From Excoecaria cochinchinensis (lineage: Eukaryota > Streptophyta > Magnoliopsida > Malpighiales > Euphorbiaceae), in the NCBI GenBank assembly GCA_947683425.1, contig CANTUQ010000020.1, positions 1,116,001 to 1,180,000 of the forward strand: a DNA stretch of 64,000 bases, read 5' to 3'. The notes beneath the pieces were generated by a model. It was given only the letters and a program-made list of their open reading frames with translations, was not told the origin of the DNA and ran no database searches. The translations under genes were made by a program, and so were the position numbers. Numbering within the stretch: position 1 is the stretch's first letter; each line of letters begins with the position of its first letter. This document shows, piece after piece, positions 42,535 to 55,870 of the stretch.

Positions 42535-43795
42535 GGATTATCTTTAAGACCTTTTTAAGGCATTCTCAGTCTCTTCGGAGCATTATCTTTAAGACCTTTT
42601 TTAAGGCATTATCAGTCTCTTCGGAGCATTATCTTTAAGGCATTATCAGTCTCTTCGGAACATTATCTTTAAGACCTTTTTTAAGGTGTTCTCAGTCACT
42701 TCGGAGCATTATCTTTAAGACCTTTTTTAAGGTGTTCTCAGTCTCTTCGGAGCATTATCTTTAAGACCTTTTTTAAGGCATTCTCAGTCTCTTCGGAGCA
42801 TTATCTTTAAGACCTTTTTTAAGGCATTCTGAGTCTCTTCGGAGCATTATCTTTAAGACCTTTTTTAAGCCATTCTCAGTCTCTTCGGAGCATTATCTTT
42901 AAGACCTTTTTTAAGCCATTCTCAATCTCTTTGGAGCATTATCCTTAAGACCTTTTTTAAGGCATTATCAGTTTCTTCGGAGCATTATCTTTAAGACTTT
43001 TGTAAGGTATTATCAGTCTCTTCGGAGCATTATCTTTAAGACCTTTTTTAAGCCATTCTCAGTCTCTTCGGAGCATTATCTTTAAGACCTTTTTTAAGCC
43101 ATTCTCAGTCTCTTTGGAGCATTATCCTTAAGACCTTTTTTAAGGCATTATCAGTTTCTTCGGAGCATTATCTTTAAGACTTTTGTAAGGTATTATCAGT
43201 CTCTTCGGAGCATTATCTTTAAGACCTTTTTTAAGGCATTCTCAATCTCCTTGGAGTATTATCTTTAAGACCTTTTTTAAGGCATTATCAGTCTCTTCAG
43301 AGCATTATCTTTAAGAGCTTTTTTTAAGGCATTCTAAGTCTCTTCGGAGCATTATCTTTAAGACCTTTTTTAAGGCATTATCAGTCTCTTCGGAGCATTA
43401 TCTTTAAGAATTTTTTAAGGTGTTCTCAGCCTCTTTGGAGAATTATCTTTAAGACCTTTTTTAAGGTATTATCAGTCTATTCGGAGCATTATCTTTAAGA
43501 TCTTTTTTAAGGCATTATTATTCGCTTCGGAGCATTATCTTTAAGGCCTTTTTAAGGCGTTCTCAGTCTCTTCGAAGCATTATCTTTAAGATCTTTTTTA
43601 AGGCATTCTCAATCTTTTCGGCACATTATCTTTAAACCTTTTTTAAGGCATTCTCGGTCTCTTCGGAGCATTATCTTTAGATCCTTTTGTGAAGGCATTG
43701 TCAGCCTTTTTGGAGCATTATCTTTAAGTCCTTTTCTTAAGGCATTTCAAATCTTTTCCAATACGTTCTCAGTCTCTTCGGAGCATTAAGTTATT
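42535..43795 (+). repeat. 46-bp tandem satellite array, right block
   Basis: About 27 copies of the same 46-bp unit as at 61-3440, in the opposite orientation, so in the same sense relative to pol. Units at 42865-43046 and 43047-43228 form a higher-order repeat: four units with the same private changes (ttaagccattc, agacttttgtaagg) occur twice at about 182 bp. The last units (43600-43795) are more diverged. Confidence 0.95.
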
Positions 43796-44560
43796 TTCAA
43801 AAAAATGTCCCTAATCCCTTAAATCCAAGGTGATCCAAGAGATGGGTTTAGGTCAACTTTTTCAGGCACTATCCAGAAAAGCAAGCCTATTCATGCACAC
43901 CATGCCGGGGGCAATCAAGTAAGTCTCTCTATCATAAGAGGCACACTCACACACATCACACAATAAATGTAAAAAATCCAAATTCAAATGTAGAAAATCT
44001 CAAACAAACGAACAAAACAACAACAACAACAAAAAACAAGATAAAACAAAACAAAAAGAAGATATTTTCAAGGCCTTGAAAATCCAATGTACTGTAAAAA
44101 TTCAAATATGTCCAAAATGTGAAAATCTAAAAAATTTCACAAACATCATTTTAAGGGACACCAAAGACATTGAAATCTATCCTCCTGCGGGCAAACAACC
44201 AAAACTCCCAATATAAATTTCCTCTGAGGAGGCTCAAATATAATTTTCCTCTGTGGAGGCTCAAATATATTTTCCTCTCTGGAGGCTCAATATCAAATTC
44301 TCTCACCCTCTTAAGAATTACGCAGGTCTTTTCAACAAGTAGGCTACATTGGAGATGATAAAGGAATCGATATTTGGGGAAAAACCAACCGTCCTTCTGG
44401 GGGGCACCTGTCTGACATCGGCCCCAACAGGTATGTATTACCACAGGTAAGTACCTCTTTTATATACCCTGCGTATTTGTTTTGTCCTTTATTGTAGAAA
44501 AAAGGTTCATGATAAGCGCTGGTAAAGACAATGATGAGTGAGTCACCCTGCCGACCTAAG
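43796..44560 (+). other. Spacer in the 3'UTR of copy P
   Basis: AT-rich, no gene. Three copies of a ~29-bp unit at 44215-44300 (tttcctctgtggaggctc, with small cctctgtggagg palindromes). The frame at 44151-44444 on the minus strand lies across this repeat and is unconvincing. Confidence 0.6.
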
Positions 44561-45010
44561 GATGGTCGACAGTAGAATATTATACTTGCCAGATGGGGGT
44601 TAGCAGATCAGACACTGTACTAGCCGGATGGGGGTTAACAGATCAGAATATTGTACTAGCCAAATGTGGGTTAGCAAATCAGAATATTGTGCTAGCCGGA
44701 TGGGGGTTAGCAGATCAGACATTGTACTAGTCGGATGGGGGTTAGCATATCAGAATATTGTACTAGCCGTATTGTTGTTAGCAGATAAGATATTATACTG
44801 ACCGAATGGTGGTTAGCAGATCAGATATTATACTGATTGAATAGGGGTTAGAAGATAAGATATTGTACTGACCGGATGGTGGTTAGCAGATCAGATATTA
44901 TACTAACCGGATGGTGGTTAGCAGATCAGATATTGTACTGACTGGATTGTGGTTAGCAGATATTACACTTACCGAATAATGGTTAGCAGATAGGATGTTA
45001 CACAGATCGG
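44560..45010 (+). repeat. 35-bp tandem array in P's 3'UTR
   Basis: About 12 units of 35-36 bp, consensus tactagccggatgggggtta followed by gcagatcag and acattg. They become more diverged to the right. Confidence 0.9.
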
Positions 45011-45059
45011 TTCGAGGTTACCAAGGTTATGTTGTGCAAGCCCAAAAGTAGCTACCAAG

Positions 45060-45940
45060 ATGGAACTTTCAATTACACGCGATAGAACAGATCGTAAACA
45101 GAGGTTGTAGTTAGAGAGTATTGCACCTCACAGACACCGTGCAGGCCGGGACGAGGCTAGCAGGACACCAGCGATAGAACAAATCTCAAACATATGTTGT
45201 AGTCAGAGAGTACTGCACCTCACAGACATTATGCAGGTCGGGACGAGGCTAAAGGGACACCAACGATAGAAGTAATCGCAAACAGACATTGTAGTCAGAG
45301 AGTACTGCACCTCACAGACACCGTATAGGCTAGGACAAGGCTAGTGGGACACCAGCGATAGAACAAATCGCAAACAGAGGTTGTAGTCAAAGAGTACTGT
45401 ACCTCACAGACACCGTGCAGGCCGGGATGAGGCTAGCGGGACACCAGCGATAGAACAGATCGCAAGCAGAGGTTGTAGTTAGAGTACTGCATCTCAAAGA
45501 CACCGTACAGGCCGGGATGAGGCTAGCGGGGCACTAGCGATAGAACATATCGCAAACAGAGGTTGTAGTCAGAGAGTACTGCACCTCACAGACACCATGC
45601 AAGCCGAGATGAGGCCAGCGGGATAGACCAGCCACCGTGCATGCCGAGACAAGGATAGTGGGGCACACGCGATAGAACAGATCGCAACAGGACTGTGGTT
45701 AGAAAATACTGCATCCCATAGACACCGTGCAGGCCGAGATGAGGCCAACGGGACAGATCAGCCACTGTGCATGCCGAGACAAGGACAGCGGGACATACGC
45801 GATAGAACATATCGCAACAGGATTGTGGTTAGAGGACACTGCATCTCACGGGCGCCGTGCAAGCCGACCGGAGGCGAGCGGGACAATACGAAAGAAAAGA
45901 TTGCAAATGAGCCACAGTCGGATAGCACAACAGCTCAATA
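45060..45940 (+). repeat. 92-bp tandem array in P's 3'UTR
   Basis: About nine units with agcgatagaacagatcgca and acaccgtgcaggccggga as markers. Some units are deleted or joined (45600-45850). The open frames at 45586-46083 are repeat translations. Confidence 0.88.
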
Positions 45941-45996
45941 GCAATAAGTCGCAACATTCCACACGGCAAAAAGGTAAGGGCTGCCTCAGGTATGCA

Positions 45997-47481
45997 TGTA
46001 ACACCCCCTCTGCCACCCTCGTTGGAAGGGCGCCGGCGGGCTCGCTACCTAAATCTCACTCACAACATATATACATTCACTAAGCGGAAGCATTCACTAA
46101 CAAAATAATAGAAAATCATATAATCAAAATATACTTCTATATAATATGAAAAAATATTACATCATAATAACCCTTAACAAAAAGTTACATGTGCCACTAC
46201 TAAAAAAGAATACATATATAAAAATGGAATTACAAAAATACAGGAGCTGAAAATAAAATAACAGAACACTTCTAACTCCTATGTGGCTGACCTGCAGATG
46301 CGCGACTCGAACGGGTACCCAAAATCCTGCCACATATACGGGAAAAAAACCCATGCTAAGCGATAACGCTTAGTGGGGAGGAACAAAAACAAAAGAACGC
46401 TAAACAAGTACAAGTAATAACATGCATAAAATGAATAAAGCATACATTTAGTGAGTTTGCTATAAAAGCAGGAAATCAGAAAGACATTATATACATATTC
46501 ACTACATCCATTCAACTAGCATACATGGCATAATTGCGCTAACCGAAAACGGATTCACTAAGACAATACAATTATCTCAAATAATAAACATAACACTATA
46601 CTTCATTAAAATAAATTAAAACATTACACAATAGCCTGAACTTCACTTGTGGTGGATATGGGAACACTACACTAAAACTGGAGGCTAGGCCTCAACAGTA
46701 TCACAACACTTACTGGAGACTGAAGTCTCAACAGCATATTCACTATCACTACTAAAATGACTATCTCAGAGGTCGACCGCTTTGCCCAAACGGGGCCAAC
46801 ATTGGCAGCTGCACTCACTATACCTTTATAAGCATGCTTATCTATCCACTACACTGACATTTCAGGCCAACTCACTCACTCAGCTCATAACATTTACCAT
46901 TATCGAATAAACAAAACAAAACACTAACATGTCATTAATTACCAATTCAAAACTCTAATTATATAGTAAATGTAGAATAAATAAGCATACATCATGCACT
47001 AGGATGAAAACAAGCAAGATGGGACAAGAAGAAATCATTTTCAGGAGCAAAATAGGGCAAAGGAGAGGACCTACTGTCGCGATCGTGATTGGAAGTCGCG
47101 CTCGCGACAGAGGCGAGAGGCACTATGAAGAACAGGCGAGGAGCACGACTAGTGCTCTGGGAGCATGACTAGTGCTCCTGGAAGCACGACTAGTGCTCCT
47201 GAAATCACGACTAGTTCTCTAGGAGCACGACTCGGATGCCCTCTCTCTAAAACGGAGAAAAACACAATGGTAGGGAAAATCATTTCTGTCGCGATCACGA
47301 TAGAGACGATTTTTCCAACCCAAAAAGGCCCTGTGATTATCTGTTTTCAAAACCACTCACACACACTCCAATCAAACATGCATAAATCTTACCTCATGCC
47401 TCTATTTCACCTCCATAACATTTCCAAAACCATATAAACACAATTAAACACAATAATCAAACAATAATTCAACATGCACAC
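45997..47481 (-). mobile_element. LTR fragment D, Tekay/Del-like
   Basis: Begins TGTAACACCCCCTCTGCC at 45997. It carries CTAAGCGATAACGCTTAG near 46357 and ATAAGCATGCTTAT near 46828. It is cut at 47481 by element C. The rest of D is not found beyond C, so it was lost with the end of C. Block order indicates minus-strand sense. Confidence 0.8.
47077..47245. repeat. Two kinds of dyad in LTR D
   Basis: First ctgtcgcgatcgtgattgg with tcgcgctcgcgacag (47077-47110). Then about five copies, at ~23-25 bp, of a palindrome of the ggagcacgactagtgctcct type (47145-47235). A single tctgtcgcgatcacgatag follows at 47285. Confidence 0.85.
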
Positions 47482-47931
47482 TGTAACACCCCCTACGTCC
47501 CCGTTGGAAGGACGCCGGAGAGCGCTACCGACACTCACTCACATACATGCACACGTACATCATGTGGAAGCATACATTCATACATAATCATACATGCATA
47601 AATACGGGATAATTAAAACCTTACCTTGAGGGCAGAGGCTGATTATGCATTAACTCACGCACACGAAAACACTGAGCAAAAGCATTTACACATGCATACA
47701 CACATTCACTTATTTAATCATCGGAAGCATAAGGCAAACAATAAACCGAGGAATAACTTAAAACATAAATATAATAACATTTACATCAAGATCCTTACTT
47801 ATACATATACAAAAGGCTCCAGAAATACATAATCCAAAATACAGAAGCTAAAAATGAATAACAACTTCTAACTCCTATGTGGCTGACCTTGCAGATGCTC
47901 GACTCGAACCGAACCCAAAACCTGCCACCTA

Positions 47932-50890
47932 TGTCACACCCCAAATTGGCCCTAGAAGAATTACAGAGTTTTGTTCGAAAAATGTAAGTTTAGGTGCGAG
48001 AGTTCTGTCGCGAGTGCGACAAGTGTCATGGGCACGACAGAGCCCTCCAGCGGTTTTCGAACTTCAATTGGTTGGTGCGGGCGTGAGCGTTCTGTCGCGA
48101 TCGCGACAAGTATCGCGAGCGTGACAGAACCCCCTCGCGAGATGTGTGCATAAGTAAGACTAAGAGACTTGGAGTTGTAGGGAGTTGACACATGGTGTCA
48201 TAGGAGAGTGACAAGTGTCATCGTAGAAGAGTGACAAGTGGCGGCATAAGCGTTTGACAAGTGGCATTGTAAGAGTGTACCAAGTGTCATTGTAGGGAAG
48301 AGACACTTGGTTTGGCTTGGCTTGGTTTGGCTTGGCTTGGCTTGGCTTAAGATATGGATGGATTAATTGAAGTGGTTGGCATTTATTTAGTTTTGTGGCA
48401 CTTATGTGAGAAGGTTTGGCTTTATTTAGGTTGGATTTAGTTGACCGGTCACTCTTTTCTTCACTTTTCCTTCAATTTCTGCATTTGGCCTTCTATTCTC
48501 CTTTTGTCTTCTTTGTTTTGGGGTTTGGCCGTGCTCCATTCCTTGTCTTTTATTTGGGTGCTATTAAGTGGATCATTTGAATGGTTTGATGAGTAAGAGT
48601 GGGATTTGACTTGGTCCTTGTGAAGAGGTAAGATATAGACTTGTATGTTGGTCTTCTTCTTCTATTTAGTTTTCTGTTTTGATTTTAAGTAAGAAAAAGG
48701 ATTAATTCATGGGTGCTTCGTATGATTTGTGGAAGCTGGAAATAAGAAGTTGGATAAAGGCGAGAGAAGGTTAGAAGTGAGTAAAGAGCAGAGATTGGGC
48801 TTCCTAGAGGTAGGGATCGAGTGTGATCTTGTTAATTTTGCATGTGTTTAGATGAAAAATGTTTGAATAGAGACATGTTGAAATAAAGAGATGCTTGATG
48901 AGCTTTAATTAGCTCAAGATGTTCATTTTGATTTCTTGCAGTGCTTATGACATGTGTATATATGTTTATAAGTATGTAACTTGATCATTTAAGTCTTTGT
49001 GTTGATGATAGAGTTTGATTTTGCGAAATTCTGCTTATTTATCATCAGACCCCTGTGTATTGTATTTGTCATAGGTATAGTTATAGGACTCCAATTGTAT
49101 TGATTACAATTTCATATGAAAGATAAGATCCGTATCTAAAAATGTCTAAGAGGGTACTTGATCTAATTCTGGCTCTAAGTATCCCAAAAAGTAGTTGAAA
49201 CGTAGGTGACCCTGTTCTGGCAGGTTCACTGGAACAGTATAAGTTGTTTAGACCATATCGTTTGTTGTAGATGTCGAAATGACCTGAAAATTGTTCGAGT
49301 TGAAATTTAACGTACTAGGGAACAATTGTTATGAAGAACACTTTTCCTAAAAATGAAGTCTAGATGGTCTTTTGTGTGATACAAGTTCAGAGTAAAAAGC
49401 AGTCTTGTGAGGCTCCAGAGGCGAGCCTCTGTCGCGATCGCGACAGAGGTCACGACCTCGCGATAGAACAACCTATATTAAGCACTTTTTTCTTCATTTC
49501 GAGCCCATGGTTGGCATGGGTAAACCCCTTGCCTTTCCCCTTAACGTTTTATACATGATTAGGGCTCCTAAATGATTACAAACTAGTTGTTAATGGAAAA
49601 ATACATATGAGTATGATTAAAGTTAGTAATTTAACTAATAAAGTAACAATGTATAATTGAATGAAGGATAGCTAATGGCATGATAAATATATATATATGA
49701 ACTTATGAATGCATGTATATGATGATGTGATATAAGAGTGCATGTATGGAATTTAAATGTTATATGTTTTTAGTTGTTGAACAAGATTAATAAAGATTAT
49801 ATATGAATTACATGCCTCTGAATTTGATAAATGCACTTGAATTTTAGTTGATGTGTTGATATCTGTGTATAGTGTGTGAGTTGGTATTGAGCCTGATTAC
49901 CGTTATAGTGGATAGATAAGCATGCTTATAAAGGGCTAGAGTGCAGCTGCTACATGTTGGCCTTAATTGTGCCCAGAGTTCGGAATATCTCGTGTATTCC
50001 ATAGAGTTTGAGTTAATTCTCCATATGTCAGATACTGTAAACAGTATCCAGAGTTACCCGTATCCACCATGAAAGGAATTCAGGCTTGTCTTATTAATGT
50101 TGTGTAGTGAACTTGAGATGATTAAGAGTATTGTTCTGAATAAATGCTACAGTACATGAGAGTAATGTTTAAGTACATTATAGTTCTGTATACAAGTGTA
50201 TGATTACATGAGTGTGTTGACATGTATATGAACACATGATAGCGTATATTTGAATAAATGAGATGTACAAGTTATAGTGTGCATGAATTAGTAAAAGAGT
50301 AGATGTTATTCATATGTGAGCTCAGAGTATTTGATATTTGAGCATGCTACCTATATACGTATAAGAGCTATATGCATGAACTATTTGATTTTGTCAAATG
50401 AAATGTGTGATTTATTTGTGACTTCGTAAAGAAGTCCTTTGCATTATTTTCATCCCCACTAAGCGTTATCGCTTAGCACGGATGTTTGCTTCCGTGTAGG
50501 TTTACAGGTTCGGATCAGTGAGCGCACATCTGCGGGTCAAGGCCACTAGGAGTTTTTATTTTGATCTCTTTTTTTTTGTATAAGTTAGAGACAAAGTTTT
50601 TACATTTTGAGTAACATCATTATGTAATAAAGTAAAAGAATCTCATGTAAATGTATACGTAAAGTGAAATGAAACCAGAGTGTAATATGGACATATATAA
50701 AGAGAAACATATATACATATATGTATAGTTAATATGAAATACATGTTGGGTCCTAGTGTAGTATTATTTTATTTGATTATTCTTAAATGGATGTATATAA
50801 TGCTATTGCTTCCGCTAATGCATGTACATGTATACGTAAGTGTCCGCGTAGTGCCCCGATATTCCTTATCGGGGTTATGGGGGTGTTACA
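47932..50890 (+). mobile_element. Solo LTR of the B family inside the 3' LTR of C
   Basis: 2959 bp from TGTCACACCCC to GGGTGTTACA, with target duplication accta at 47927-47931 and 50891-50895. The 5' LTR of C shows the unoccupied site (accta at 56316-56320). The sequence is related to the LTRs of B in reverse complement: shared dyads at 48003-48043, 48088-48127 and 49424-49468, the hairpin at 50455-50478, and a matching end near 50865. Confidence 0.94.
48185..48350. repeat. Short tandem repeats in the solo LTR
   Basis: About five copies of a ~25-bp unit with gtgacaagtgtcat (48190-48305), each half a palindrome. A TTGGC pentanucleotide microsatellite follows (48307-48348). Confidence 0.85.
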
Positions 50891-53800
50891 ACCTACATGG
50901 GAAAAGAACCCATGCTACGCGATAACGCTTAGTGGGGAGAACAAACAAGTAATATGGACGGCCATTCACAATGGTCGTCAAGGCATAACACATTCAAATG
51001 GCATATGCGGACATTCACAACACATATATAATCATGCTTGCATTTAGAGGCATTCATTCAGAAGCTGAAGTTCACATGCATATACATATTAACTGATTGA
51101 TATATGTAACATCATGCAGAAGTACAATTGGTCTTTCCTGCACTTACCGAGTTCGCTGAAGTGTCTGATGTCAGACTATGCACAACCACTAACAAAACTG
51201 ATCCGCATACAATATACCAAAATCCCACATCTTTACCCCAAGACATACATCATCATGCAGAGTCACAAAATATTTACATGTACAACTATCACACCAAAGT
51301 ACCCTTACACCAACTGGAACCCATTCATATGCAATACAACTACCATGTAACAATGCATATAATTATCATGCAAAAATCACCAGATATCTAAACATACATA
51401 TGCCATACCAATATGCACACACGCTAACCAAAATCCGAATAACAGGGTCAAACACAGCCCCTCCACTTCATTACGATAACGCATATTATCATAAAGTGAG
51501 ATATAAACACATGCCAACATGCAGAAATCAGCATAATAGCAAGATCCGAAAGAACATATATATAGCACCACATTCATAGCCTTTAATAGTCAAGTTCGCA
51601 TTCATACGCATACTAATTAACCATAGCATTCAGAAGTTCAAGGTCGCATTCAGATACATATTAATTCCCATGCTTAACCATAGCTGACCGGATCCACACA
51701 CACACCTTCACATTATGACTTATGCGAATAATCATATGCAATGCATGCTTGAGTCACATTCAAACCGTTCAAAAATTCATAAGCACATTCGGATAATTAC
51801 TGATTCACATGTCCAAAATCATGCTCATTCAGATATCACATTCTGATAATCATATCAAAAAGGATCAAACCAAACAGAACACCTACTGACTCACAATAGT
51901 GGATAACGAGTAAACGCATAGCGTACCTTACGGGTACGAATCGAACGCATAGCGTACCTTACGGGTACGAGTCGAAAACCATTCAATTTTATCACTTTTA
52001 AAATATTTTTACAGTAGGGACCTTAAACAAGATCCAAATGCAAAAGAAAAGGATCGCGAGGATCCGAACGCATAAAAAGGGTTCGCGAGGAACCAAACGG
52101 GGACCTGATCAGGGTCCAAACGTCCAAAGGTGCTGCAGCTAAAGAGCCTCTATTAGGCATGCCTAACTATCCACTAGACTGACTCTCGCAGGTCATGCAT
52201 AACACCAATCACATTTAAGCATGGCACATTATTAATAGCAATGATCACAATTCTTAAGCTTGCATAATAAATCAAACTCATTTCATGATATTCATCAAAT
52301 TGCTCATATATCATTCATGCATAAATGTGAATAAATAGGCATAACCCATGCACTATGAAGAAAACACGCATCGTACCATTCGTATTGCAAAGCATACAAT
52401 ATAATTCAGTCAACACACTATATGAATAATCACCGTTAGAAAGCATACCAGAGTTAGATATGGAAACAATATTACACAAATGATCATTACCACAAAACCC
52501 TAATCATATAATAGTGCTACTCATGTTAACTATAACATATTATTCTTAGGGGAGAATCGTGAATTAAGATATGCATAACACATTTTCTCATTTTACTAGA
52601 ATATGTTCATAATGAAGAACCATGACATTAGACATTCATAAATCAATTGTATTTCAAAATGCAATATGCGATACAATTTACAATATTTAGCATCGACAAA
52701 CCAAATTGTACAATTTAAATCAAATAATAGTCTAACAAGGATCACCCTTACTAAGCATATCATAATCACGTATTGACATATTATCATTTTAATAAACACT
52801 TATTTCAGAATAATAATACAAATCATGTTTCAAATCACAACATATAATTTATCGTGCATAATCCGTAATATAATGGGCATAAAAATAAATTCATAAAACA
52901 TACAATATGGCATACATCACTTATTATTTGGCCAAGTTAAATTACCATTTATATCATTTGCACATTAATAGCACATAAATGAAGACTAAAGAACTCAAAA
53001 CAGAAGAAACTAGATTGAAAAAGACCTAAAAACGTTTGATGAAAACAGGAGGGATAGGGGCTGAGAGGGGCACGAGTCGTACTGAGGAGCACAACTCGTG
53101 CTCCTGGGATTTCAAAGGGACACAAGTCGTGCTAAGGAGCACGACTCATGCTCCTGCTTAAAAGAAAAGAAAAAGAAAATAAAAGAAGAGACACTCACCC
53201 AGGACACGACTCGGACGAACATGCACAACTCAGACAGGTACACGGATAGAAAAACGAAAAAGGCAAACCATAGAAAGGAAGAGAGGAAGAAAACAGAGGG
53301 AGAAGGAAGAAGATCAGCACGTCTCGTGCTCTTGAGCACGACTCATGCTCTTTGAGTACATCTCGTGCTCTTGAGCACGTCACGTGCTCATCTCCTCACA
53401 AAACCCACACTCTCCTAAGAACACAATGAATATCAAAATAATCCAGTAACGAAAAACCCATAACGTCAAAAATAGAGGCTATCAGATTCACGTAATTCCC
53501 ATTCAAAATCAATATACATACAGCTCAAACCTAAATCATGCATTAATAACACAATACCCATAACAAATCTTGCATAAACTCATATCAAACACTCAATATC
53601 TGGAAATCAAACATAAATAACCATTCATAATCCAAGGAGAAAGTAGGGCAGAGACAAAACCCAAAAATGAAAATGAAGAACACAGAGCTCCCAAACCTGG
53701 AAATGAAGATCCAAAATCACCCTTTAAGCTTCAATCTTCAATCCTTTCCTTGTCTTGAAGCTTCCCCTTGTCACCCAAAGCTTGCACAAACCAAAAATCG

Positions 53801-54370
53801 ACAAAATCCTTAATCCAAACCCTAACTCAAATAAACCAGAAGAAGAAGAAGGAGAAGAAGAAGAACCACATGCAGGAAACCCTAACCCCAACTTACCTCT
53901 TCAATCTTGTCTTCAACCTCAACCAAAATTATCCAACTTACACACAGCCAAGTTAGGGAGAACAAAGAAACGGGAAAGTGAAGAAAGAAGATCAAAGAGG
54001 AAGAGAAGGGAGGGCAAAAACGTGATATGCCTTCTCTCTATCTTTCTTTTTTTCGTTTTTCTTCTTTTCCCATTAATTCCCACTAACCAAGACAAATGGC
54101 AGCCTCCTATTGGACCAATAACTCCTTCTTTGACTTTCAAAGTCTAAGGCACCATACACATACATACACCACATAATTACTTAAGTAGATATTTAAAACC
54201 TTGGTACAATACTCACACTTCACTAGATACTTTCACCACTTAACATATTAGATTTAATTGTTGCACTAAATTCCTTAATGTCCAATATTCTCAAGCACAA
54301 ATTACCGATTTACCCTTGAAATCCTGACTTAGCATGCCAAATCCGACCAAACCCGATTTGGGGTGTGACA

Positions 54371-54385
54371 ACTCTTCCCTCCTAA
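54371..54385 (-). other. Polypurine tract of element C
   Basis: The minus strand reads TAGGAGGGAAGAGT before the 3' LTR, comparable to that of element B. Confidence 0.75.
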
Positions 54386-55184
54386 AAGAATTTCGTCCCC
54401 GAAATTCACTTACACTGGAAGAATTCCCAACACCACACTCCAAGTCTTCAACAAACTCTTACACTTCACTTTCAAACTAATCACTTGGTTACGCTTATCG
54501 CCGTTGCTATATTCTTAAATCACCTTCTTATATTCAACTCAAACACGTTCACCAGAATAATCATTACTCAATTGCACATCAGAAATCAAAGCACAAACAT
54601 TTCACACATAAACCATTTAACTTTCACCGATAGCTACTCAAATCCTATAATACTTCAAAGATGTCCGTCATACATGTGGTTCCCTCTTACCAACAATACT
54701 TCTACCAAACTCTAAAATCTCTTTTACATTCACTTGCATAAAATACCGAAAATACTCTTTCTATTCAACTTTAACCAAACACATAACACTTTCCTTAACG
54801 GTTGCTATGCTCGCCATTCCTGCCCTTAAATCTTAATATCAAATACTCCATATACACCCTGTCAGCTTTCTCTCAATCAAAATGCATATGCAAATGTTTC
54901 TCATGTATGGTCAGAGGAATAATGCAATGAGAATGTGATGTGTCATGTATGCAGAGTGATGCAAAAGAAATGCAACTGATGCTGTAATGATGCACTTTAT
55001 CCCATCTCCATGATTCAACATGCTTTTATTCAAATACTTTTTCTGGAGATAGCTGATAGGCATACAGGGTATTTATCAAAACCTTACAGAATCCAAATAC
55101 CCTTCTTTCTCAAAGTACCAAAACAAACTTTACTTGAACATATCAAAACAAAACTAACTGGAAGGCTCTACAGGCTCCATCACT
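54386..55184. other. Internal spacer of element C
   Basis: Lies between the polypurine tract and the gag remnant. No pol motif was found in any frame. A plus-strand frame at 55010-55231 is probably chance. Confidence 0.5.
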
Positions 55185-55712
55185 TCACTGCAGTGCGCAA
55201 CAAATCCCCGATGGCACACAGGTGGCTCTAAGCAGTTCCTCTACATCCTTTCTAGCTTGCCAAGCTAGACACTCACTCATCTTCTTAGGCCAATCAACTA
55301 TTTGATGTTCTAAGCTACCACATCTAAAACAAGCTCCAGTCATCAGTCGACACAAGCCCCGATGTCGCTTCTGATAGTGCTGACATATCGGCGGTACCCA
55401 CTTCTTCTTACACTTGTCACAGTTTTGCTTCTGATGATGTTGACACATCAGAGGTTCTTGAATCCTCTTACCCGCTGACATCTCTCTACCCTATTCTTTT
55501 CCCTTTTGGGCTAAATGCCGAACAAATTCTTGAGAAGCTCGAGGAGCAGTCAATCTATCCAAAATCCGAATCAACCCTTGTACTAAGGTTCTATCATCAG
55601 AAACAGATCCGAAATTTCCAACCGAAGGATGTTCTAAAACACTCTAACAAGCAATAACTGGATTCACACTTTCTGTTGTCTCGTCCACCTTCTCACTAGG
55701 ATCAGACTCCAT
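55185..55712 (-). pseudogene. gag remnant of element C, capsid core deleted
   Basis: The ATG near 55712 gives MESDPSEKVDE, the same start as in element B, followed by a stop after about 22 codons. It continues with RILDRLTAPRASQEF and then, after another stop, jumps to the C-terminal part at 55481-55185. Three Cys/His patches follow: CQHHQKQNCDKC, CQHYQKRHRGLC and CFRCGSLEHQIVDW. In the last, the fourth zinc ligand of the CCHC knuckle is Trp. The capsid core present in B is missing. Confidence 0.78.
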
Positions 55713-55848
55713 CTAGACACGACACAAGACAAGACACATCTGCATTACGCCACGACACAAATTCGACTCGCATGCAAAAACACGAGACATAACTGACTAG
55801 CATGTAAAAACTTGACACTTAACAAATAAGACAACCAGAACCACCAAA

Positions 55849-55866
55849 CCTGGGCTCTGATACCAC
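55849..55866 (-). other. Primer binding site of element C
   Basis: The minus strand reads TGGTATCAGAGCCCAGG beginning a few bases after the LTR. Initiator Met-tRNA type, as in B. Confidence 0.9.
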
Positions 55867-55870
55867 TAAA

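Larger units (their letters stand above)
47482..54370 (-). repeat. 3' LTR of element C, split by a solo LTR
   Basis: The parts are 47482-47931 and 50891-54370. It includes a 31-bp tandem duplication (51913-51975, gcatagcgtaccttacgggt) and the palindrome variant taggcatgcctaactatccac near 52157. Two dyad clusters of the gagcacgactcgtgctc type lie at 53060-53160 and 53310-53395. The region 52200-53000 is AT-rich with nothing else recognisable. Reading frames at 53098-54147 are low-complexity. Confidence 0.88.

Noticed and set aside
53755..54147. Plus-strand protein with Glu/Lys-rich segment in the 3' LTR of C
   Set aside because: Low-complexity purine runs in an LTR; no known domain, and the corresponding part of the other LTR is missing, so it cannot be tested.
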